From: Moorena producens 3L
GTDB lineage: Bacteria > Cyanobacteriota > Cyanobacteriia > Cyanobacteriales > Coleofasciculaceae
Length of the DNA: 13,716 nucleotides
Assembly (NCBI RefSeq): GCF_000211815.1
Contig: NZ_GL890970.1
Location: forward strand, 72,360-86,075
Reading direction: 5' to 3'
Positions 7,442 to 13,594 of this stretch are shown here, in pieces. A program made the translations under genes and the position numbers. Below the pieces are notes generated by a model. The model worked only from the letters and a program-made list of their open reading frames with translations, was not told where the DNA came from and did no database searches. Within the stretch, counting starts at the first letter, position 1, and each line of letters begins with the position of its first letter.

Positions 7442-8971
7442 GTGGAAACTAGGAAGTTTGAATTGAAGCAAAAACTCTTATCCTTTATTCATGTTCCTTC
7501 ATCCTTCCTGCTGACCACTGCCTCTTTACTCATTTCTCTGACATTCCCCCTTTCGCCTATTCTGGCTCAAGACCAAACTAGCCAAGACCAAACTAGTCTT
7601 GACCAAACTAGTCTTGACCAAACTAGTCTTGACCAAACTAGCCAAGACCAAGTCACTCCACCCCAGCAGCTCTATGTTAAAGGTCGCCAACAGTTAAGTA
7701 CAGGTCAATTACAAGAGGCTTTAGAGAGCTTCCAGAAGTACCTAGAACTTAAACGAAACATTGGCGATCGCTATCAAGAAGGAGTAGCGCTATATTTTAT
7801 TGGGTGGGTTCATGATGAACTTGGTCAATATCAATTAGCCAGGTCGTTCTTTGAGCAATCCTTAGCAATTGATCGAGAATTAGGCGATCGCACCGGGGAA
7901 GGGAGTACTCTTAATAATCTGGGGTTAACGTATTCCAACCTAGGGGACGATCAAAAGTCCCTAGAATTCTATCAACAAGCCTTAGCCATCTACCGAGAAG
8001 TGAGCAATCGTGGCTACGAAGGCAGGACTCTCCATAATTTGGGGAATATATACTATAAGCTGGGTCAAGACCACCAGTCCCTGGATTCCTACCAGCAAGC
8101 TCTCGATATCTATCGAGAAATACTGGATAAATCGGAAAACAATTCTCTAGTGTCACAGGCAGACGAAGGAACACTGCTCAATAGCCTAGGGTTAGTTTAC
8201 CACCGTCTAGGCAAGCACGAACAGGAACAGTTGTCCTATCAGCAAGCCTTGACTATTGCCAAAGAAGTAAGCGATCGCATTTCAGAGGGAATGCTTCTGA
8301 ATAATTTAGGTATCGCTTACCATCGCCTAGGAAAGTACCAACAAGCATTAGAGTCTCACCAACAAGCCCTAGTGATTCATCGGGAAGTGGGTTCATTAGC
8401 TGGGGAAGCATTTACCTTTAGGACTATTGGTGCTGTCCTGGCGGCACAAAACCAGCCAGAACTCGCCATTATTTTTCATAAGCAAGCAGTCAATGTATAT
8501 CAGTCCCTGGGGCAAGATGTAACTAAACTGTCTCAAGAGAAATTGTCTCAGGAGCAAAAGCAGTCCTATAAACTCAACTTGGATAATGCCTACCTGAGTT
8601 TATCTGAGTTGCTGCAGCAACAAAAACGGGTGCAGTCGGCGCAACTGGTGCTAAATTTCTTCCCAGTGCCAGAGCAAAAAGACGATTTGTCTAATCAAGA
8701 CAAGACTCAAACTAGGGTTCACGAAAAAATACCATACTTACCTGAAGAGGAGCAAATCAAAGCAGGCTATGAGGCTATTTTGCAGCAGCAGCTTTCCCTG
8801 AGGAAACAACTCAATCAACTGATTACTATTCCGATAGCAGAAAGAACTCCTATTCAGCAAGACCGTATTCTTGAGTTTAGGCAAAAGGAGCAGCAGCTGA
8901 CCCAGGAATTTCTGCAATTCCTCAACAGTTCTAAGGTTAAGAAGCTAGTAACACAGTTGAGGGAATGGTGA
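7442..8971 (+). CDS. Exported TPR-repeat protein, resembling a CHAT protein without its protease domain
   Basis: 509 aa with an N-terminal signal peptide: basic start, hydrophobic core at about 20-36, likely cleavage after ILA at 42. A low-complexity DQTSL/DQTSQ linker follows (44-70). About seven TPR-type units with the 40-residue spacing of the TPR_12/kinesin-light-chain style occupy about 74-356 (pattern LNNLG, then Y/LG, then ALxIxRE). The last 150 residues resemble the linker that precedes the CHAT peptidase domain in cyanobacterial TPR-CHAT proteins (YEAILQQQLSLRKQLNQL, then RTPIQQDRI and LNSSKVKKLV). The protein then stops at LREW, with no CHAT domain before or after the stop. GTG 7442 is the first possible start after an in-frame stop. 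TTG 7463, with AGGA 8 nt upstream, would give a neater signal peptide and may be the true start. It probably acts in protein-protein contacts outside the cytoplasm. Confidence 0.82.
   Translation: METRKFELKQKLLSFIHVPSSFLLTTASLLISLTFPLSPILAQDQTSQDQTSLDQTSLDQTSLDQTSQDQVTPPQQLYVKGRQQLSTGQLQEALESFQKYLELKRNIGDRYQEGVALYFIGWVHDELGQYQLARSFFEQSLAIDRELGDRTGEGSTLNNLGLTYSNLGDDQKSLEFYQQALAIYREVSNRGYEGRTLHNLGNIYYKLGQDHQSLDSYQQALDIYREILDKSENNSLVSQADEGTLLNSLGLVYHRLGKHEQEQLSYQQALTIAKEVSDRISEGMLLNNLGIAYHRLGKYQQALESHQQALVIHREVGSLAGEAFTFRTIGAVLAAQNQPELAIIFHKQAVNVYQSLGQDVTKLSQEKLSQEQKQSYKLNLDNAYLSLSELLQQQKRVQSAQLVLNFFPVPEQKDDLSNQDKTQTRVHEKIPYLPEEEQIKAGYEAILQQQLSLRKQLNQLITIPIAERTPIQQDRILEFRQKEQQLTQEFLQFLNSSKVKKLVTQLREW
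7571..7645 (+). repeat. 15-bp in-frame coding repeat, 5 copies
   Basis: Five copies of GACCAAACTAGnnnn code for DQTSL or DQTSQ directly after the signal peptide. The first and last copies end in CCAA and the middle three in TCTT; otherwise the units are identical. Changes in copy number would lengthen or shorten the linker without shifting the frame. Confidence 0.92.
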
Positions 8972-9010
8972 AAATGGTAATTGGTGATTGCTAATTGCCA
9001 GTTTTTAAGA

Positions 9011-9038
9011 GGGAACAGGGAACAGGGAACAGGGAATA
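9011..9038. repeat. Heptad tandem repeat GGGAACA, 4 copies
   Basis: Three perfect copies and one GGGAATA lie in the 261-bp spacer between the TPR and DoxX genes. This fits the cyanobacterial STRR (short tandemly repeated repetitive) class, whose units are typically 7 bp. The rest of the spacer is low-complexity CTCCC/TTCCC-rich sequence with no gene. Confidence 0.85.
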
Positions 9039-9213
9039 GGTAGTTTTGGATTAATTTGGTATCTTTAAATACTTTTTTTATCATGGTCTTGATGAATTCC
9101 CTCATCTGACTCCCCATCTACCCATCTCCCCAAACTTCCCACACTTCCCTCCCTTTCCCGATTCCCTCGGTGCGCTTTCCGCATTAAGAATTAAATTCGC
9201 CACGGGTCGCACC

Positions 9214-9234
9214 GCTCCCGACTCCCGACTCCCT
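9214..9234. repeat. Heptad repeat GCTCCCG/ACTCCCG/ACTCCCT
   Basis: Three near-identical heptads end at the stop codon of the DoxX gene (stop complement CTA at 9233-9235). The repeat therefore touches the end of a coding region. Confidence 0.7.
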
Positions 9235-9676
9235 AAAACCGAAATCGACCTAAGATTCTCCGCCAGTCATACTTTAATGGCAAGACGAACTGGATTCGAT
9301 CCCAGAGACTGCGGTTATCAAAGCTAACTGGTCCTGGTCCAAAGGTTGCTACCATCAATAATCCACCGATTAGTCCTAGATTTTTCAGAAATTGAATTTC
9401 TTGCATTTGATTAGAGAAATCTGTGTGAAAAATCAAGGTGGTGGGAATTAAAAATCCAATTAGCGCTAATGCTCCCCAACGAGCTTTATAGCCTAGTAAT
9501 ACGGATAATCCACCCGCCAACAGTATAATGATGGTGGGAATAATCAGTATACCGGGAACCCCTTTGGATTCCATCAATTGTTGAGTATAGGTTGGGTTAA
9601 ATAGTTTATCGATACCAGCTTTAAGAAAAATAGCACAAAGGAATATCCGCCCTAGGAGTGGAATGTATTTTTTCAT
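9233..9676 (-). CDS. DoxX family membrane protein
   Basis: 147-aa integral membrane protein with four predicted helices at about 5-22, 42-62, 66-84 and 98-114. The DoxX signature is seen in the N-terminal GRIFLCAIFLKAGIDKLFNP and in KGVPG followed by a second helix ending GYKARWGAL. The family includes quinone-linked and redox-associated proteins, but most members, this one included, have no proven role. The length is normal for the family. The ATG start has GGAA about 6 nt upstream. It forms a single-gene unit with no redox partner beside it. The last residues (LGRFRF) run into the heptad repeat at the stop. Confidence 0.88.
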   Translation of the reverse strand: MKKYIPLLGRIFLCAIFLKAGIDKLFNPTYTQQLMESKGVPGILIIPTIIILLAGGLSVLLGYKARWGALALIGFLIPTTLIFHTDFSNQMQEIQFLKNLGLIGGLLMVATFGPGPVSFDNRSLWDRIQFVLPLKYDWRRILGRFRF

Positions 9677-9790
9677 AATTTCCAGGTTTTTTGATAAGCG
9701 CTATAACCCCTTATTATAGAAAATGGCATCAAGGATGTTATAGTTGAATCGCCGTATAGTCCACAAATAACCAGATTTTATGACTGCCCT

Positions 9791-9810
9791 CCTCCCTACT
9801 CCCTACTCCC
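9791..9810. repeat. Heptad repeat TACTCCC, about 2.8 copies
   Basis: CCTCCC is followed by two TACTCCC units in the spacer upstream of the DoxX gene. It is another small STRR-like tract. Confidence 0.6.
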
Positions 9811-9863
9811 GCGCAACCCAGAAGTAAGTACCTCATCCAATTAATAACTGCAATAGCATTGAT

Positions 9864-9890
9864 GGTTGGGTCTAACACTTAAACCCAACC
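9864..9890 (-). terminator. Stem-loop downstream of the amidotransferase gene
   Basis: GGTTGGGT (9864-9871) and ACCCAACC (9883-9890) form a perfect 8-bp stem with an 11-nt loop, 43 bp beyond the minus-strand stop at 9934. There is no T-run after it, so it may end transcription weakly or only protect the mRNA end. Confidence 0.4.
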
Positions 9891-9933
9891 TAGCTACTCG
9901 ATTACCAGTTAGAAATCAGCGACTGGATAAAAA

Positions 9934-10911
9934 TTAGTTGAAGGGAAATGGTTTAGTCTCAACTCTTGGATTACCATTATTGTTATCGAAAAAACAAATA
10001 TGTTGAAAAGGAACCATTGACCAACCAGTCACATCTTCAGTCAGTGGTTCGGAAGAAATAATAACAGAGCGTACATCTTCATCTGCTGCAGATTGCATCT
10101 TAAAACCATCATAATCTCCAAAATTTTTGCCCTTCAATGACCAAACAGGACTCTTGAGGAGGTACAATGCATCTTTTTCTCTATCGCTTTTCAGCTCTTG
10201 TAATTCTTCATTTGTTAATTTTTGCCAGTCACCTGGTACATCTAGCTGTCGGTTATAGCCAATCCCGAGATTGGCAACTAATAAATCATTACTATCTGCC
10301 AGGAACAATTTTAGAACACTGATTCCTTCACAATTGTACTCAGTTTGAACATCAAGAATAATTTTAACTGTCTTGTTGATAGCATCTAGAATTTCATCAA
10401 CAGACAAATCCTTGGTCGGATCATCGACCTGTGACATAATTAGAGCATAGATTACCTCAGTATCGGTACTTCCCTCTAGATTCTGGATAATTTCTGGTCT
10501 GCACTTATTTAATAAAGGGAAGCGAATCTCTTGAAACCCGTATATCCAGCCATTGTGTGCTAAAGCTAAACGGAATCCTGGAAAAATAAACGGGTGGCAA
10601 TTATGCTCATGGACAACCGCTTCATAAGTGTAGTATGCTGCTCGGATGTGGGATAAAAGTAAATTAGTCTCATGACTCTCACACAAAGACTGTAAATTTC
10701 TGTCATAAAAAGGTGGTTTAGTTCCTTTATAGATGAAAGGATAATTGGCGCTGAGAGTGTCTTTTTTCCAAGTAGCAAGTCCAAACCCTGCTAACTGTAC
10801 CATATGATGGTAATCTGAATCGTAACTTTGATTAACCAAAGAATTATCAGGTTCGAGGATTAACTTGGAAATTGCTAAAGGTTCTCCAATATAGCCCAGT
10901 ACTCTGCACAT
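9934..10911 (-). CDS. Class II glutamine amidotransferase-like protein
   Basis: 325-aa cytosolic Ntn-hydrolase-type protein that would release ammonia from glutamine, or hydrolyse a related gamma-glutamyl bond. The reading frame opens at 10932. I choose the ATG at 10911 because it places Cys second (MCRVLGYIG), where removal of Met exposes the catalytic cysteine, and because AAGGA lies 8 nt upstream. Matching motifs are SHIRAAYY (87-94), HNCHPF (103-108), the oxyanion-type AHNGW (118-122) and GSTDTE (137-142). The layout resembles the YafJ/EgtC group of stand-alone amidotransferases. No synthase partner or ergothioneine gene is nearby, so the acceptor is unknown. All expected active-site residues appear present. 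Confidence 0.87.
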   Translation of the reverse strand: MCRVLGYIGEPLAISKLILEPDNSLVNQSYDSDYHHMVQLAGFGLATWKKDTLSANYPFIYKGTKPPFYDRNLQSLCESHETNLLLSHIRAAYYTYEAVVHEHNCHPFIFPGFRLALAHNGWIYGFQEIRFPLLNKCRPEIIQNLEGSTDTEVIYALIMSQVDDPTKDLSVDEILDAINKTVKIILDVQTEYNCEGISVLKLFLADSNDLLVANLGIGYNRQLDVPGDWQKLTNEELQELKSDREKDALYLLKSPVWSLKGKNFGDYDGFKMQSAADEDVRSVIISSEPLTEDVTGWSMVPFQHICFFDNNNGNPRVETKPFPFN

Positions 10912-10959
10912 AGATACTATCCTTGATGTCATTATTTGTAGAGTTCAGGGAAAGTATAT

Positions 10960-10987
10960 CTTATAGGTGACACTTGGTGGTGAGCAA
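10960..10987 (-). promoter_or_regulatory. Candidate promoter for the amidotransferase gene
   Basis: On the minus strand TTGCTC (10987-10982) is followed after 16 bp by TATAAG (10965-10960), which is a fair sigma-70 match. It would start transcription about 40 bp before the ATG at 10911. The large heptad array begins only about 60 bp further upstream. Confidence 0.33.
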
Positions 10988-11045
10988 TGTTGTAGTGATA
11001 TCTCGCACCATTGTGATGAATCCTATGATGGACAGTGAGTAGGTA

Positions 11046-11404
11046 AGCTATCAGCTATCAGCTATCAGCTATCAGCTATCAGCTATCAGCTATCAGCTAT
11101 CAGCTATCAGCTATCAGCTATCAGCTATCAGCTATCAGCTATCAGCTATCAGCTATCAGCTATCAGCTATCAGCTATCAGCTATCAGCTATCAGCTATCA
11201 GCTATCAGCTATCAGCTATCAGCTATCAGCTATCAGCTATCAGCTATCAGCTATCAGCTATCAGCTATCAGCTATCAGCTATCAGCTATCAGCTATCAGC
11301 TATCAGCTATCAGCTATCAGCTATCAGCTATCAGCTATCAGCTATCAGCTATCAGCTATCAGCTATCAGCTATCAGCTATCAGCTATCAGCTATCAGCTA
11401 TCAG
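11046..11404. repeat. STRR array: AGCTATC, about 51 perfect copies
   Basis: The heptamer AGCTATC is repeated without a single change or phase slip for 359 bp (51 full copies plus AG). I checked the phase at each line of the sequence. On the plus strand it is open in all three frames and would encode a repeating SYQLSAI heptapeptide. The minus strand has stops. Each AGCT can pair with the next one across three bases. The array lies upstream of the amidotransferase gene and downstream of the coiled-coil gene, and makes up most of the 600-bp gap between them. Perfect identity implies recent expansion by slippage. Confidence 0.97.
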
Positions 11405-11453
11405 TTTGTGAATGAAAGAGGTAACCATTTTTTGATCTGAGTGAAGTCACGAA

Positions 11454-11475
11454 GCTGACCGCTGACCGCTGACCG
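11454..11475. repeat. Heptad repeat GCTGACC, 3 copies
   Basis: Three perfect GCTGACC units form a second heptad tract about 50 bp from the large array, with a different unit sequence. Confidence 0.8.
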
Positions 11476-11499
11476 CACCTCAAGTAGCACCTCAAGTAG
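11476..11499. repeat. 12-bp direct duplication CACCTCAAGTAG
   Basis: Two perfect copies stand head to tail, directly after the GCTGACC tract and just beyond the stop codon of the coiled-coil gene. Confidence 0.8.
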
Positions 11500-11508
11500 C
11501 GCATATAC

Positions 11509-12045
11509 TTACCAACTATCTTCATTGTCGAAGCTGGGAAGATCGGGAGATGGGGAATACTCGCTGACGGTAACCTCCTCTACCTGGGACGGTTTACTCT
11601 TTCTTTCCTTAGCCAGTTGCTCAACAGTATCACTAATCACAACCGTTAAGTTTTCCCGGGTTTGAGCATGGTTGGCTTGCTCAGTCTTTAAGGCATCGAT
11701 TAAGCGATCGCGTTCTGCCATGACTGACTTAAGGGTTGCCCTTAATTCCTCAACCGTTTGCAGTTGTTCCACATTCTGCTCAATACTCGAAACCGTCTCC
11801 AGTTGATCTGATTTGAGTTGAAATCCGTCTTGTTGTAATTGTTGCAGTTGAGCCTTGAGAGTTTCGATTTGCTCTTGAGCAAGTTGGCTTTCGATACGGC
11901 GTTGCTGAGCTTCAGTATTATATAACTGACGCCAATGAGCTGCACTTTTATCCGCAGCCTGGCACTCTTTAATGCTATCGGCCAGCTGCTGCTTCAGTTC
12001 CTTGATTTGGGCTAACCATTCGGTAAGCGACCCATTGTTGCTCAT
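11509..12045 (-). CDS. Conserved hypothetical coiled-coil protein
   Basis: 178-aa soluble protein of unknown function. From about residue 10 to 155 it is rich in Gln, Glu, Leu and Lys with heptad spacing (LAQIKELKQQLADSIKE, then LKAQLQQLQ and EELRATLKSVMAERDRL), so a long coiled coil is likely. The acidic end finishes DLPSFDNEDSW, a possible short binding tail. SLTEWLAQIKELKQQL with a following WRQLYNTEAQQRR is a pattern I associate with a cyanobacterial hypothetical family. The frame opens at TTG 12051. I choose ATG 12045 because GGAG lies 9 nt before it. It is divergent from the YihY gene, with about 100 bp between them. It has no membrane segment or signal peptide. Confidence 0.75.
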   Translation of the reverse strand: MSNNGSLTEWLAQIKELKQQLADSIKECQAADKSAAHWRQLYNTEAQQRRIESQLAQEQIETLKAQLQQLQQDGFQLKSDQLETVSSIEQNVEQLQTVEELRATLKSVMAERDRLIDALKTEQANHAQTRENLTVVISDTVEQLAKERKSKPSQVEEVTVSEYSPSPDLPSFDNEDSW

Positions 12046-12073
12046 CAACAACTACTCCATCGGCTATAGCACT

Positions 12074-12093
12074 AATCAAATTTAATCAAATTT
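12074..12093. repeat. 10-bp direct duplication AATCAAATTT between divergent genes
   Basis: AATCAAATTT occurs twice head to tail in the 102-bp divergent promoter region between the coiled-coil gene and the YihY gene. It could be a shared operator or simple A/T duplication. Confidence 0.55.
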
Positions 12094-12147
12094 AATTATG
12101 GTTGAGGGGGTCGGGTTAACGGTAAACTGTCAATAAAATATTAAAGT

Positions 12148-13200
12148 GTGTCAATTGAACTACTGAACACTAGTAATGGGCAAACTACGGGTAAAATTGG
12201 CAAATTAATTTGTAGCAAGCCCCTGCTCACATCAGAACCTATGCTATCTAAGCGTTTTTTTCGTTTCTTCCGTTTCTTTGGTTACCTGAATCTGGTAACC
12301 CTCAGGAAGACTTTCAAGCGTGCGATGGAACGTCGCTTAATGGGTCTATCTGCTGAAATGGCATATAACGCCATGTTAGCGCTTTTTCCAGCAATTTTAG
12401 CAATTCTGACAGCGATTGGCTTGTTTGAATATTCCTTACAATTAACCTGGTACCACCACCCTCCCGAGCTGAGTGAAGTGGCACAGAATCAAGCTCTGAA
12501 AATGATGAAGGAAGTAGGTCCGGCTCAGGCGGTGCAGCCAATTCAGGAATTTACCGAGCAGATTCACCTCAGCACCAATAGCAGTCTATTTTCCCTGAGT
12601 TTTATCATAGCCATTTGGGTATCTTCTGGGGCACTGAGTGCAGCGATGAATGCCCTTGATCACATCCACCACATCCCCCGAGAGCAACAACGACCGTTTT
12701 GGAAAGCTAAGTTGATTTCTCTAGGCTTAACCATTGGTAGTATCATACTGCTAGTGATTGCATCTTTTTTGGTATTTATCAGTCACTGGGTGCTAAAAAC
12801 AGTCGTTGATACGAGTGGAGCTTCCATCTTGTTGACACTCTGGAGTCTGTTGACCTGGCCCGTAGCCCTGAGTATGGTGGCAGCATCCTTTGCCTTTATC
12901 TATCGCTACGGACCAAGCCGTTGGCAGCTAGGCACACCGATATTGCCAGGAGCAGTTTTAGCAGCCATTTCCTGGGCAGTGGCTTCAGGCTTGTTTCGGC
13001 ACTACGTTACTGCCAATTTCAGCAATTACAACAAAGTCTATGGTACCGTAACAGCCGTGATTATCTTACAGCTTTGGCTTTACATGACTTCTCTGCTACT
13101 GTTATTAGGGGATCAATTGAATGTGATAGTAGGAGAAGCAATGCAAGCATCCCATCGGAGACCTAGACCAAGAAAATTAGCCAAGGCAAAAAAAACATGA
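12148..13200 (+). CDS. YihY/BrkB (virulence factor BrkB) family inner-membrane protein
   Basis: Integral membrane protein of the YihY/UPF0761 family, whose molecular role is unsettled. There are about six hydrophobic segments (approx. 70-95, 147-170, 189-213, 227-252, 264-283, 298-329). The family start LRKTFKRAMERRLMGLSAEMAYNAMLALFPA is seen at 52-82. The hallmark region NYNKVYGTVTAVIILQLWLY (293-312) is followed by LLLLGDQLN. A basic tail (RRPRPRK) closes it. The GTG at 12148 gives 350 aa. The family core begins only near residue 45, so ATG 12241 (residue 32, giving 319 aa) is a serious alternative. Neither start has a clear Shine-Dalgarno site. The phenylalanine-rich RFFRFFRFF segment is encoded by a small near-repeat. 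Confidence 0.88.
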   Translation: MSIELLNTSNGQTTGKIGKLICSKPLLTSEPMLSKRFFRFFRFFGYLNLVTLRKTFKRAMERRLMGLSAEMAYNAMLALFPAILAILTAIGLFEYSLQLTWYHHPPELSEVAQNQALKMMKEVGPAQAVQPIQEFTEQIHLSTNSSLFSLSFIIAIWVSSGALSAAMNALDHIHHIPREQQRPFWKAKLISLGLTIGSIILLVIASFLVFISHWVLKTVVDTSGASILLTLWSLLTWPVALSMVAASFAFIYRYGPSRWQLGTPILPGAVLAAISWAVASGLFRHYVTANFSNYNKVYGTVTAVIILQLWLYMTSLLLLLGDQLNVIVGEAMQASHRRPRPRKLAKAKKT

Positions 13201-13219
13201 TATGAGCTGAAACACTTTT

Positions 13220-13261
13220 GAGAATTGAGAATTGAGAATTGAGAATTGAGAATTGAGAATT
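13220..13261. repeat. Heptad repeat GAGAATT, 6 copies
   Basis: Six perfect GAGAATT units lie just after the YihY stop codon. They are another member of the heptanucleotide STRR class with its own unit. Confidence 0.92.
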
Positions 13262-13271
13262 TAGAACTCAC

Positions 13272-13327
13272 CATTCTGCCTTCTGCCTTCTGCCTTCTAC
13301 ATTCTACATTCTGCCTTCAACCTTCAA
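13272..13327. repeat. Heptad repeat CCTTCTG and variants, 8 copies
   Basis: Eight heptads follow one another: CATTCTG, CCTTCTG twice, CCTTCTA, CATTCTA, CATTCTG and CCTTCAA twice. The variants at positions 2, 6 and 7 show an older, diverged array than the one at 11046. The array ends about 13 bp before the putative omega RNA scaffold, so it borders the predicted guide segment. Confidence 0.88.
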
Positions 13328-13340
13328 CCAAACAACCTAT

Positions 13341-13594
13341 TTAAGCCCGTCACGAACCCACCGCCCACGCCTAACGGCTATAACGGGGGCTTGAAAAAGT
13401 CCATGACGTGACCAGCCTAAGACTATTGAGTCTACGTTTTTTGAGCTATCACACCTTTAGATGCGTCGCTAGTCTTCTGCTCTGTGGTTAATAGTTAAAC
13501 AGTCATAAACGGGTTAAGACAGTGCTATTAACAAGACAAACTCAAAAAACATTGGCTAAGCGAACTCACCCTAGCAATAGGAGAAAACACAATT
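13341..13594 (+). ncRNA. HEARO RNA / IscB omega RNA (candidate)
   Basis: This structured stretch directly precedes the iscB-like start. TTAAGCCC (13341-13348) pairs with GGGCTTGA (13387-13394). GTCACG (13349-13354) pairs with CGTGAC (13407-13412), crossing the first helix to make a pseudoknot. AGACT/AGTCT (13420-13424/13429-13433) is a small hairpin. GTTTTTTGAG (13436-13445) pairs perfectly with CTCAAAAAAC (13541-13550) and encloses GTCTT/AAGAC (13472-13476/13533-13537) and GTTAATAG/CTATTAAC (13487-13494/13525-13532). HEARO RNAs are known to lie just upstream of HNH/RuvC-type ORFs and serve as the guide RNA of IscB. The guide would be about 16 nt just upstream, roughly 13325-13340. The exact ends are inferred; the pairings are seen. 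Confidence 0.72.
13570..13583 (+). promoter_or_regulatory. Ribosome binding site partly held in a GCAA-loop hairpin
   Basis: AGGAG (13579-13583) lies 11 nt before the iscB-like ATG. CCTA (13570-13573) and TAGG (13578-13581) form a 4-bp stem closed by GCAA, a GNRA-type tetraloop, which covers most of the Shine-Dalgarno site. This could link translation to folding of the guide RNA, but the stem is short. Confidence 0.42.

Noticed and set aside
7911..8174. Minus-strand 87-aa frame inside the TPR gene
   Set aside because: It lies wholly antisense to well-formed TPR units.
8854..9117. Minus-strand 87-aa frame at the end of the TPR gene
   Set aside because: It is antisense to the TPR C-terminus and then reads through the GGGAACA repeat; no domain is visible.
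11046..11404. CRISPR array
   Set aside because: There are no spacers; the 7-bp unit repeats without interruption, so it is a simple tandem repeat.
11046..11404. Coding sequence for a repeated SYQLSAI protein
   Set aside because: The plus strand is open only because a stop-free heptad repeats; there is no start, ribosome site or extension beyond the array.
13201..13340. Promoter for the omega RNA
   Set aside because: I searched the heptad-rich flank for -35/-10 pairs and found no convincing match.
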